A stretch of DNA of 8,240 bases, taken from Candidatus Woesearchaeota archaeon (GTDB lineage Archaea > Nanobdellota > Nanobdellia > SCGC-AAA011-G17 > UBA489). The position numbers and the translations under genes were made by a program. Under the pieces are notes generated by a model. The model worked only from the letters and a program-made list of their open reading frames with translations. It was not told where the DNA came from and did not search any database. Within the stretch, counting starts at the first letter, position 1; each line of letters opens with the position of its first letter. The stretch spans positions 1 through 8,240 of the forward strand of contig JABIPM010000034.1 in NCBI GenBank assembly GCA_018658955.1, in the 5' to 3' direction. Below, piece by piece: positions 1 through 6,840 of this stretch.

Positions 1-1866
1 AGCGCGTCTGCCTCCATATTCATGCATGAAAATAGCAATCTTATCTCTCAATCTCATTAATTCTCCGAGGTTTCCTTCATCTCTTGCTTTAACTACAGCT
101 TCAAACATTTGTCTATAAACTTTTGTAAACTTATTATTGGGTGCCTTGTCTGGATGTACTTGCATAACTAATTCCTTGAAGAGTGGTTCACACTCTTTTT
201 TCATTTGTTCCATAATTTTTACATAGTATGCTTCAGGGGCCTGACTATTTGTATTTCCATATTTGTTTGATAGAAAATCTTCTTTTGAGATCCCTTGTTT
301 TGTGGCCATTTCAATTATTTTATTAAAAACTGAAAGCCTCCTCATAGTTTGATTTCTAATTTTATCTGCTTCTTCAGCTGTAATTGCTTTTCTTCTTCTT
401 CTAAACAACTCATAAGAATAGGCAATATACTTTTGTTTCAAATCATTGATTCCCCTTTTACGTTCAACAACAGGTTGAGAAACAGGTTCTACTGTTGGTT
501 GTTTAGTGGTTGGTTCAGACTTCTTTCCATCCCTCTTCAAATTAATAATTATTTTCCAATATTGATTAATTGTCCACTGTCCAATATTTCCATAATAGGG
601 TTTACTCCCAGATTTTAAAGCTTTAATCGCCTTTCTTAATTTTTCTAACAAGTCTAAAATTTGAACTTCAGATAAACTAATTCCAGAAATATGCATCTTT
701 AATTCATCTACATCACCTAGTTTACCTATAATTTGATTTAACCCTCTAAGAATTCCTTCAAAATAAACCTTCATAGATTCCAATCCATCAAATGGTGTTC
801 GGTGCCCATTCAAAGTTTTTTGAATATCGCTTAGAGCCTTAATAATTTTATTCAATTCTTTTGTTAAATTTGCAGCATCAACGGTTAAAGATTTATTAGA
901 CTGAATTGTTGCAATTAATGCTTGAATCCTTGTAAGTAATTGTTTTATTTTTGCATCATCTTTTTCGAGGTTATCAATGAGATATTTCAATAATGATTCT
1001 ATACGTTTCAACCTTCCTTCATCCATAACTTTTGGTTTGGCGGGATCAACAACTTTTGGATCTTCAAAGTTAATTGTGGTCTCACTATAGTCTGCAGTAC
1101 TGCTAGTTTTACTTTCAATAATTTCTGGATCTTTTGGATCTTTTGGATCTTTTGGATCTTTTGGATCTTTTGGATCTTTTCTAGAGAAATCAGGGATACC
1201 TTTCATTCTTCCACCGTTAATAAAATAATTCATTATCTGAGGAACAGTCAAGAATAGAACGACTGTACTTACAATTATTGTAATTGGCCAGAATAAATCC
1301 ATACTACCAAAACCAAAACTAAAAAATTCAAGAGTGCTAAGTCCAGTAAATGAAGAAACTAGGTACCACATAAAATAAGTAGCGATTAAAGATGCAAAAA
1401 AAGAAATAGCTTTATTCAGGCCCATTTTTTTATGGAACAAAGTAAATATTCCATAAAACACAGCGATAGATGCTAAGAAAAATACAACCATTGCACTTTC
1501 AGCAAGTAAATATACTCCAGTATTGTTTTCAAATAAAACCAAACCTAATGATAACGCCACACCAACACTAACTGCTAAACCTTTTCCAGCACCACCTTCG
1601 AATTTTTTACCAAATACTGCCTTACCCAAAAATACAAAGATTCCAAAGAAAATGAAAAAATCTATCCATCCAGGATACATATAATACAAACTTACAATAT
1701 CATCAAAACCATAACCAAACATTCCCCATCCGGAATAACTTTGGCCCAAATACACTAATGCGTCAACAGCATTCATTAAAATAAAACTAAAACCAAAAGA
1801 AAATGCTAGAAATCCCAATAACTTCCTATACAATAAACTATCTAAGATTCTTTCCCCTTTTGACAT
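1..1866 (-). CDS. Polytopic membrane protein with (KDP)6 linker and C-terminal J-domain-like segment (3' end outside window)
   Basis: The frame is open without a stop for 622 codons from ATG at 1866 to the window edge, so the gene is cut at its 3' end. The start is fixed by AGGAG seven bases upstream. About six hydrophobic segments lie near residues 12-32, 66-84, 93-111, 116-141, 151-173 and 192-212. They are followed by six perfect Lys-Asp-Pro units (about 230-247), a mostly helical, partly heptad-like region (282-440), a Lys/Pro/Thr/Val linker (443-470) and a very basic stretch with four consecutive Arg. Residues about 545-610 resemble a J-domain: a long amphipathic helix with FKELV ending in HPDK (571-574), a short loop, then a second helix and a GNLGEL segment. 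J-domains stimulate Hsp70 ATPases through HPD. It is the third gene of the ATPase/platform operon, so I infer a membrane-anchored accessory or chaperone-docking subunit of that machine. The J assignment is moderately sure; the overall function is unknown. Confidence 0.82.
   Translation of the reverse strand, partial: MSKGERILDSLLYRKLLGFLAFSFGFSFILMNAVDALVYLGQSYSGWGMFGYGFDDIVSLYYMYPGWIDFFIFFGIFVFLGKAVFGKKFEGGAGKGLAVSVGVALSLGLVLFENNTGVYLLAESAMVVFFLASIAVFYGIFTLFHKKMGLNKAISFFASLIATYFMWYLVSSFTGLSTLEFFSFGFGSMDLFWPITIIVSTVVLFLTVPQIMNYFINGGRMKGIPDFSRKDPKDPKDPKDPKDPKDPEIIESKTSSTADYSETTINFEDPKVVDPAKPKVMDEGRLKRIESLLKYLIDNLEKDDAKIKQLLTRIQALIATIQSNKSLTVDAANLTKELNKIIKALSDIQKTLNGHRTPFDGLESMKVYFEGILRGLNQIIGKLGDVDELKMHISGISLSEVQILDLLEKLRKAIKALKSGSKPYYGNIGQWTINQYWKIIINLKRDGKKSEPTTKQPTVEPVSQPVVERKRGINDLKQKYIAYSYELFRRRRKAITAEEADKIRNQTMRRLSVFNKIIEMATKQGISKEDFLSNKYGNTNSQAPEAYYVKIMEQMKKECEPLFKELVMQVHPDKAPNNKFTKVYRQMFEAVVKARDEGNLGELMRLRDKIAIFMHEYGGRRA
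1126..1179 (-). repeat. Six perfect 9-bp tandem repeats encoding (Lys-Asp-Pro)6
   Basis: The plus strand reads tggatcttt six times without a mismatch. Read on the minus strand in the gene's frame, each unit encodes Lys-Asp-Pro. The repeat lies just after the last predicted membrane segment and before the helical cytoplasmic part, so it acts as a charged, proline-punctuated spacer. A further Glu-Asp-Pro-Lys and Val-Asp-Pro lie about 60 bases further into the gene, like decayed outlying copies. Unit length is a multiple of three, so copy-number change would alter spacer length without breaking the frame. Confidence 0.95.
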
Positions 1867-1873
1867 ACTTAAA

Positions 1874-1878
1874 CTCCT
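1874..1878 (-). promoter_or_regulatory. Shine-Dalgarno site of the J-like membrane protein gene
   Basis: AGGAG on the minus strand ends seven bases before the ATG at 1866, which is ideal spacing and decides this start. The 41-nt gap to the platform gene's stop codon also holds a TATA-like TTATAAAT (about 1888-1895). Its centre is roughly 26 bases ahead of the ATG, so a weak internal promoter is possible. The strong ribosome site suggests translation mainly from the operon mRNA. Confidence 0.75.
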
Positions 1879-1907
1879 AATTTAATCATTTATAATAATT
1901 ACTTAAT

Positions 1908-4046
1908 TTATGTTGGATTGAAGGTAACACTCATAGCAAGTAAATTAAACAATATAATCCCAATAAAGCACACAATAGTATACAAAGTCATACTTCTTTT
2001 AATATTAGCTGCGATTCTATTTCGAGTAGTAGTGGTATCCATGCCCCTTTCAATGCTGGTACTCAATATAGTCAAAATAATAGTTATCTGTAATACATAC
2101 ACTCCCACAACAATTTGAAAAAAATAACTAGGAATTGCATCTTTAATATTTAACATGCTTGTAATTGCTGCTAAATTAGTTGGCGCATCTGCACCGCCAC
2201 TACCAAATTGTTCAAATGAAGTATATAGCTTATTTATAATTGTAGTAACCATGCTCCCAATTCCTACAACAATTCCTGCAATCAATGGAGTTAAGAAATT
2301 AATTTGGCTAGTCATACTACTAAGAATATCTGCAAGCAAATCTTTTAATCTTTCATTAACTTGTTTGATTCTATCTACATATTTACTAATTGTAATCAAA
2401 CTTGCACTAACTACTTGTGGGCCTTTTTTTGCACTTTCCACTAAAACCTTCATAGTGCTCTGAATTAAATTACTAGGATACAACAATATTGCTCCAACTT
2501 TAGCATCAAAGATGGCCTTATCCATTCCATACCCTAATTTTCTGATGTTTCTATCCACTGTACTAAAAAAATTCCCAGTAGGGGTTCCAGTCATAGTTGA
2601 AGCAACTTCTCCAAAAGCCATCTCTGAAGGAATACCATCACCAATACGATTACCTAATTGAAATATCGCCCCACTAAATTCTTCTTCAAGATCATCAACT
2701 TTTTTCTTAATTTTAATCAGTCTTCTAGTCTTAATATTATAATACATAGAAACTCCAATTGCTAAACCAATAGGAATTAACAAGCTCATTAACAGAGCAC
2801 CAACACCGTACGGGCCCCCAAAACTTTTCCAATCAAAAAAAGCACCCATTCCAAATAAATCAAAATCTAACCCAGGACTAATAATAGGAATCAACAAAGG
2901 CATGAAGCCAACTAAACAAATAGATGCAGCAACAAATATTGAAACTGCCTTTGGACTAAAAGGAACCAACCTACCATTAATGGTCCATTGTTCGTAAACT
3001 TTGAACTCAGGATTTGATTTCAATATTTCACTTTCACCATAACCTGTAGGCCTTTTAGCAAGCATATTATTTCCCATTGCAATCAAGACAACAGGCAATA
3101 TTAAATTATACATCAATGCTAAGTGGTACCATTGAACTGAACCACCCATAAAACTTCCAACTAATGGAAACATAATCAAACCCAAAACTGGCAAGATTAC
3201 ACCAAGCATGTATAATAATGTAATTGGACCTTTCAAGTTATGTGCATAATGCAACATTTTATTGTAAGTTCCTTCAAGCATTACTTCCAAAGATTTTTCT
3301 AACAAAGTTACTCTTCGAGAATTATCTGGCTCATACAAACTACCTTCAATCAAATGAAAGGACTCAACAAATTCTAAATTATATTCTCTCCAACCTTTCA
3401 AATAATGATCCAGACTTTCTTTGATACTGAAAAATTTTTGAGTTTCAATATCCCAAAATACTTTTTTCAAATCTAAACTTAAGGGGGGGCCGACATGTTG
3501 CGCAGCAAATTTAACGGCATGTTCCAAGTTACTTGTATGCCTCATGTACATCACAATGTATAATATACATAAAACCATTTGATTGCTTGCTTCCAATCTC
3601 CAACGATTAGCCAAAAAAATAGGCATATTACTAAGAGGTTTTATTGCAACAGCACCAACAAGAATTAACAACAGAGGAAAGAAAAAACTAAATGCCCCCA
3701 ATGCATAACTCAAACCCAAAACCAATATCCCAAAAAATATCAAACCCAAACCCACTAAAGCTCCAAAACTTGCAGCTGCAGAAGGAGTAACATTCAAATG
3801 AGCAGTCTCAATACTTTCTTCTAATTTAGGAATATCTTTTGATGAAGGAGTTACTTTCAATATGCTTTCAGCAATTTCACACCACCTTTCATAATTAGTA
3901 ACTTTTGTTTCTAAAATTTCAGAACGAAATAATTCATACTCTTTATTCATAATTTCAGGTTCAAATTCAGCAATGTAATCTTCACCATATTGGTCTTCTA
4001 ACTTCTTTTCATACTTATCAATAATATCGTCAACTTTCTTTGCCAT
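1908..4046 (-). CDS. ArlJ/TadC-like membrane platform protein of a type IV filament / type II secretion-like system
   Basis: This 712-aa protein has a soluble acidic and basic N-terminus (1-90) and about nine hydrophobic segments (near 92-114, 118-138, 272-298, 305-326, 365-392, 412-434, 580-602, 640-662 and 685-707). Two cytoplasmic helical regions, about 150-265 and 440-575, each match the GspF/T2SSF pattern of a Leu-rich helix followed by a glycine turn. The second has LEEEF then FQLGNRIGDGIPSEMAF. Two F-domains joined by membrane segments is the ArlJ/archaeal TadC arrangement, which anchors the hexameric ATPase to the membrane. At 712 aa it is longer than the roughly 550-600 aa usual for ArlJ. 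It starts one base after the ATPase stop (TAAGATG) with no clear Shine-Dalgarno, implying translational coupling, and order ATPase-then-platform is the conserved arrangement of these systems. Family assignment is confident; archaellum versus pilus versus secretion is not resolved. Confidence 0.9.
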   Translation of the reverse strand: MAKKVDDIIDKYEKKLEDQYGEDYIAEFEPEIMNKEYELFRSEILETKVTNYERWCEIAESILKVTPSSKDIPKLEESIETAHLNVTPSAAASFGALVGLGLIFFGILVLGLSYALGAFSFFFPLLLILVGAVAIKPLSNMPIFLANRWRLEASNQMVLCILYIVMYMRHTSNLEHAVKFAAQHVGPPLSLDLKKVFWDIETQKFFSIKESLDHYLKGWREYNLEFVESFHLIEGSLYEPDNSRRVTLLEKSLEVMLEGTYNKMLHYAHNLKGPITLLYMLGVILPVLGLIMFPLVGSFMGGSVQWYHLALMYNLILPVVLIAMGNNMLAKRPTGYGESEILKSNPEFKVYEQWTINGRLVPFSPKAVSIFVAASICLVGFMPLLIPIISPGLDFDLFGMGAFFDWKSFGGPYGVGALLMSLLIPIGLAIGVSMYYNIKTRRLIKIKKKVDDLEEEFSGAIFQLGNRIGDGIPSEMAFGEVASTMTGTPTGNFFSTVDRNIRKLGYGMDKAIFDAKVGAILLYPSNLIQSTMKVLVESAKKGPQVVSASLITISKYVDRIKQVNERLKDLLADILSSMTSQINFLTPLIAGIVVGIGSMVTTIINKLYTSFEQFGSGGADAPTNLAAITSMLNIKDAIPSYFFQIVVGVYVLQITIILTILSTSIERGMDTTTTRNRIAANIKRSMTLYTIVCFIGIILFNLLAMSVTFNPT

Positions 4047-4047
4047 C

Positions 4048-6324
4048 TTATCGTTTATACGTACGTATGTATCCTCTTACCCAATCGTCCCATTCTTGGA
4101 AAACTCGTTTATTATCAATATCACCGACTTCTGTTCTAATTTGTTCAATCAATCTATGGAACATATCATTTGAAGCTACAGTAAAATTAGATTCTAAAAT
4201 TTCTAAATTATTTGTTTGAACTGCATAATCTACTAATGTCTGTTTAATTTTTCCTCTCAACATAATATTTTCCCAAACAGCATCCCAATTTCCTGCCCAT
4301 TCTTTAACATTTCCTGCAATAGATTTGATAATTTCACTTTCACCATTTATTAAATCAGGAGTAGGAACTAACTCATCTTTTTTAGCATCATATTTCATTA
4401 GATCCATAAATCCCCTTTCAACTAAAGGATCATCAGTCCAATGCTTCCTAACTTCAGTTATAGATAAAACTCTTTTCCAACTATTTAATCCGTCTGCACT
4501 CTTAACAGGATTTGCAACAATGATTGCATCTGTTGCTTTAAAGCTTGTTTTAGGAACTTCTAAATCATTGACAACTCTGTCATAAACCCCATAAGGACTA
4601 GCACCGTGGATTGTTCCTGCAACAACATTAGCTAAAGCTCCAGTTCTCATTGCCTCATATAATGCACGTGCTTCAACACTTCTAACTTCTCCAACAATTA
4701 AACTGCTATCTCCCAATCTTAAACTTGTACGAATACCGTCATCAGCACCCATCTCTGCACCACCCTTACTTAATGCAGATCTTACTTTCATATTTTGAAT
4801 ATTATATCCTAACTTTCTCATATATTTTACAGGAAGTTCTAATGTATCTTCAACTGTAATAATTCTATATTTACGCATAATCTCAACTAAAAAACTTCCA
4901 AGTAAACTGGTTTTACCACTACTTCTTGTTCCTGCAACCAACATAGTTCTTGCACCGTCAATCATAAAACTAATCAGTCCTGCACCCATAGAATTAATCA
5001 TCCCGTTATGGACAAATAAGGGTAAAGTCCAAGGTCTATCCCTGTGTCTTCTAAATGCAAATGCCAATCCCTCTGGACTAAGAGGTTTTGTCAGGATTGC
5101 TACTCTGGCCCTTCCACCAGGAACTTCTAACTCTGTGTCCAATACAGAATTTGCCTCATCTAATGGCCTAGCACTTAATAACCTAAATTTGGTTGCCCAA
5201 CTCTCAGCATCATCAAAACTAGGAGTCACATTAGTATAACAATCACCATATTCTTGATGAACTAAAAACATAGGAGTTTTACCCACCGGACTGTTCACAG
5301 TAATATCTTGAACTTTGGGATCTGCAAGTAAAATTTCAATTAATCCAAATCCTACAGTATATCTCACCAGTATTTGTGCAAGTTCCGCTAATCGTTCATA
5401 TGAAACATCATAACCTTTATTCTTTGCCAGCTCCCCTAATAAATCTCTGCCAATATTAAAAAAAGTAATCCTCATCCTATCGGGATCTAGAAATTCTTCA
5501 TTCCTGGGTTTGTGTCCTGCCAAAACATTCTTAGCAATCTCTAATAATTCATACTCATCTTCTTTTAATTTAAATTCCACTGGGACTACATGATAATAAG
5601 TTTTGATATCATTAGGCATTCTAAACAATGTAACTTCATTATTTCCAACCATATAGAAATCTAATTCTTCACCCTCGAGAGGAGGATTAGATTTTAATCG
5701 AGTATACATAAAATCAGGAGTAATTATTGCCCTGAAAACTTCACGATAAGATTCCCTATTTCCAATATGGTATCCATCTAATTTGTCGCCCATTAATTTA
5801 ATCAAACGAGTATTTTCTAATAAGTCTAAAATCTCTGTAAGTAGTTTAATATAACTAGCCCTTGTTCTTGCAACATTATCATCATTGTCCCTCCCAAATA
5901 AAATTCTTTCTTCACGCAAGATTCTCCTTGCTTCAACATAAGCCCCTAGGGGGTCCCCTTTTAACAAATTTAATACAAGATACTGGATCTCACCCAATTT
6001 ATCCCCAAAAAATCTAGAACTTAGTTCATCAAATCCCCAACTAGCAATACTCAAAATTCTTTTACCTTTTACTAAATGGTTATACACTCCTGCAATTTCA
6101 ATTAATAATAATGTTTGATCATATGAATAAACAAATTTCTTTTGTTGATGGAAAATAATTCTTTGAACACCTGGAGAGCTAACTAACATCTCTACAACCT
6201 TAGTCATAACATTAGAGTTATCTTCTAAAGAAGGGGTATATGGCCAAGAAGTAGCATCAACTTTTAATACTTCTTCATTCCCTTCTCTAACTACCTCATA
6301 ACCACCATCTTTTTCTAAAACCAT
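4048..6324 (-). CDS. Type II/IV secretion system ATPase, GspE/TadA/ArlI superfamily, with N- and C-terminal extensions
   Basis: This 758-aa motor ATPase powers assembly of type IV filaments or secretion pseudopili from the cytoplasmic face. Visible motifs, in order: an N2-type region around 320-350 (GFGLIEILLADP, then DITVNSP), an Arg-rich segment (about 405-430, RARVAIL then FAFRRHRDRPW), Walker A GTRSSGKTS at 465-473, the Asp box ITVEDTLELP (489-498), Walker B with GEVR (545-548) and the His box AGTIHG around His573, followed by YDRVVNDL. Before GEVR this protein has RLGDSS where many GspE/ArlI proteins have a Pro-Asp pair; I believe this is common in one archaeal subfamily. Residues 1 to about 240 and about 635-758 lie outside the conserved core and make the protein some 200 aa longer than typical ArlI. 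It is first in its operon. The ATG is chosen because a TATA box and BRE place transcription start essentially at this codon, indicating a leaderless mRNA. Confidence 0.93.
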   Translation of the reverse strand: MVLEKDGGYEVVREGNEEVLKVDATSWPYTPSLEDNSNVMTKVVEMLVSSPGVQRIIFHQQKKFVYSYDQTLLLIEIAGVYNHLVKGKRILSIASWGFDELSSRFFGDKLGEIQYLVLNLLKGDPLGAYVEARRILREERILFGRDNDDNVARTRASYIKLLTEILDLLENTRLIKLMGDKLDGYHIGNRESYREVFRAIITPDFMYTRLKSNPPLEGEELDFYMVGNNEVTLFRMPNDIKTYYHVVPVEFKLKEDEYELLEIAKNVLAGHKPRNEEFLDPDRMRITFFNIGRDLLGELAKNKGYDVSYERLAELAQILVRYTVGFGLIEILLADPKVQDITVNSPVGKTPMFLVHQEYGDCYTNVTPSFDDAESWATKFRLLSARPLDEANSVLDTELEVPGGRARVAILTKPLSPEGLAFAFRRHRDRPWTLPLFVHNGMINSMGAGLISFMIDGARTMLVAGTRSSGKTSLLGSFLVEIMRKYRIITVEDTLELPVKYMRKLGYNIQNMKVRSALSKGGAEMGADDGIRTSLRLGDSSLIVGEVRSVEARALYEAMRTGALANVVAGTIHGASPYGVYDRVVNDLEVPKTSFKATDAIIVANPVKSADGLNSWKRVLSITEVRKHWTDDPLVERGFMDLMKYDAKKDELVPTPDLINGESEIIKSIAGNVKEWAGNWDAVWENIMLRGKIKQTLVDYAVQTNNLEILESNFTVASNDMFHRLIEQIRTEVGDIDNKRVFQEWDDWVRGYIRTYKR
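4057..4068. repeat. 12-bp perfect palindrome at the ATPase/platform gene junction
   Basis: ATACGTACGTAT reads identically on both strands. It lies in the last codons of the ATPase gene (Tyr-Ile-Arg-Thr-Tyr), 11 bases ahead of the platform protein's ATG. It could be chance, a dimeric regulator site, or an mRNA structure affecting re-initiation. It contains CpG and TpA steps that are rare in the surrounding AT-rich sequence. Confidence 0.6.
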
Positions 6325-6346
6325 ACTAATATTTTGCTCAAATTGC

Positions 6347-6360
6347 TTATATAATTTACC
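6347..6360 (-). promoter_or_regulatory. Archaeal BRE + TATA promoter of the ATPase operon (leaderless type)
   Basis: On the minus strand GGTAAA (6360-6355) fits the archaeal BRE pattern and directly precedes TTATATAA (6354-6347). The TATA centre is about 26 bases from the A of the ATPase ATG at 6324, the usual TATA-to-start distance in archaea. The transcript should therefore begin at or within a base or two of the start codon. This agrees with the absence of a Shine-Dalgarno sequence before that gene. Confidence 0.75.
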
Positions 6361-6374
6361 AATCTAAAGTTCAA

Positions 6375-6390
6375 AGAAAGTATTTAAATA
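6375..6390 (+). promoter_or_regulatory. Archaeal promoter for the two coiled-coil genes
   Basis: A purine-rich BRE-like stretch (AGAAAG, 6375-6380) precedes the palindromic TATA element TATTTAAATA (6381-6390). With 24-27 bases to the start point, transcription would begin near 6410-6412. That is downstream of the ATG at 6400 and upstream of the ribosome site at 6416, so it argues for the GTG start at 6427. The box itself is symmetric, so direction is inferred from the flanking BRE-like bases and the gene. Confidence 0.6.
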
Positions 6391-6415
6391 GAATATAGTA
6401 TGATTATAACTGAGA

Positions 6416-6420
6416 GAGGT
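6416..6420 (+). promoter_or_regulatory. Shine-Dalgarno site that selects the GTG start at 6427
   Basis: GAGGT lies six bases before GTG 6427. It is 12 bases from ATG 6433, and it is downstream of ATG 6400. The next gene on this strand has GAGGTG with nearly the same spacing, which supports GTG 6427. Confidence 0.65.
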
Positions 6421-6426
6421 AACACC

Positions 6427-6840
6427 GTGGCTATGCCAGATTATAATCCAACTGATCAAACACATATTGTAGCAGATTTAAACTCGAGGGTGCGTTCTTT
6501 AGAAAATAAATATAACACGCTAACTGAAAGACTATTAGTAATTAATCAAAATATGATTCACGAATACAAAAAATTAATGGAAGGGATGAGAAATATTTCA
6601 AAGGATTCTAAGATTACACGCATGAATGTTTCAAGCACTCAGGAAGCAGTTAGAAATGTAGTAAAGGAATTAAGCATCTTTGCAAAAAAAGATCAAATTA
6701 AAATGTTAGAAAAATATATTGACATGATTAATATATTAAAACTTGTGACGGATGAACAGCTAGAAGAAAGATTAGAAAGCTTTAAATTAGATTTAAACAA
6801 ACCTAAAACTGAAAGAGGTGTAAAAGTTGCCAGAAAATAG
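6427..6840 (+). CDS. Small cytoplasmic coiled-coil protein (137 aa), possible filament-machine scaffold
   Basis: I do not recognise a named family with certainty. From GTG 6427 the product is 137 aa, with no signal peptide or membrane segment. It is almost wholly charged helix: a heptad-like stretch from about residue 18 (LNSRVRSLENKYNTLTERLLVINQ) continues through the middle, where VRNVVKEL and FAKKDQIKMLEKYIDM follow, and it ends in a basic tail. An in-frame ATG at 6400 would add nine residues, but it lies before the inferred transcription start and has no ribosome site; ATG 6433 would remove two. The gene is transcribed divergently from the secretion ATPase and its 3' end overlaps the next coiled-coil gene by 14 bases, implying co-expression. 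Short coiled-coil partners beside ArlI/ArlJ recall ArlC/D/E, the cytoplasmic ring proteins of the archaellum, but that role is inference from context and fold. Confidence 0.85.
   Translation: MAMPDYNPTDQTHIVADLNSRVRSLENKYNTLTERLLVINQNMIHEYKKLMEGMRNISKDSKITRMNVSSTQEAVRNVVKELSIFAKKDQIKMLEKYIDMINILKLVTDEQLEERLESFKLDLNKPKTERGVKVARK
6815..6820 (+). promoter_or_regulatory. Shine-Dalgarno site for the TTG-initiated 223-aa gene
   Basis: GAGGTG lies inside the end of the 137-aa gene and ends six bases before TTG 6827. No ATG is available nearby in this frame: the in-frame GTG at 6818 is followed at once by a stop. TTG is therefore the credible start. Confidence 0.75.

Noticed and set aside
541..600. 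The string QWTIN occurs in both the J-like protein and the platform protein (near 2990)
   Set aside because: Five shared residues in unrelated local contexts; most likely coincidence.
349..618. 89-codon open frame on the plus strand
   Set aside because: It is antisense to the J-like membrane protein gene, which is open across the whole region with a good start and ribosome site.
1126..1179. Possible CRISPR-like or regulatory tandem array
   Set aside because: The units are 9 bp with no spacers and lie in frame inside a long open gene, so it is a coding minisatellite.
1888..1895. Internal TATA box as an independent promoter for the J-like gene
   Set aside because: TTATAAAT is easily found by chance in this AT-rich gap, and the strong Shine-Dalgarno indicates translation from a leadered operon mRNA; kept only as a possibility.
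2155..2463. 102-codon plus-strand frame (and similar ones near 1918, 3224 and 4325)
   Set aside because: All are antisense to the platform or ATPase genes, whose family motifs are clear.
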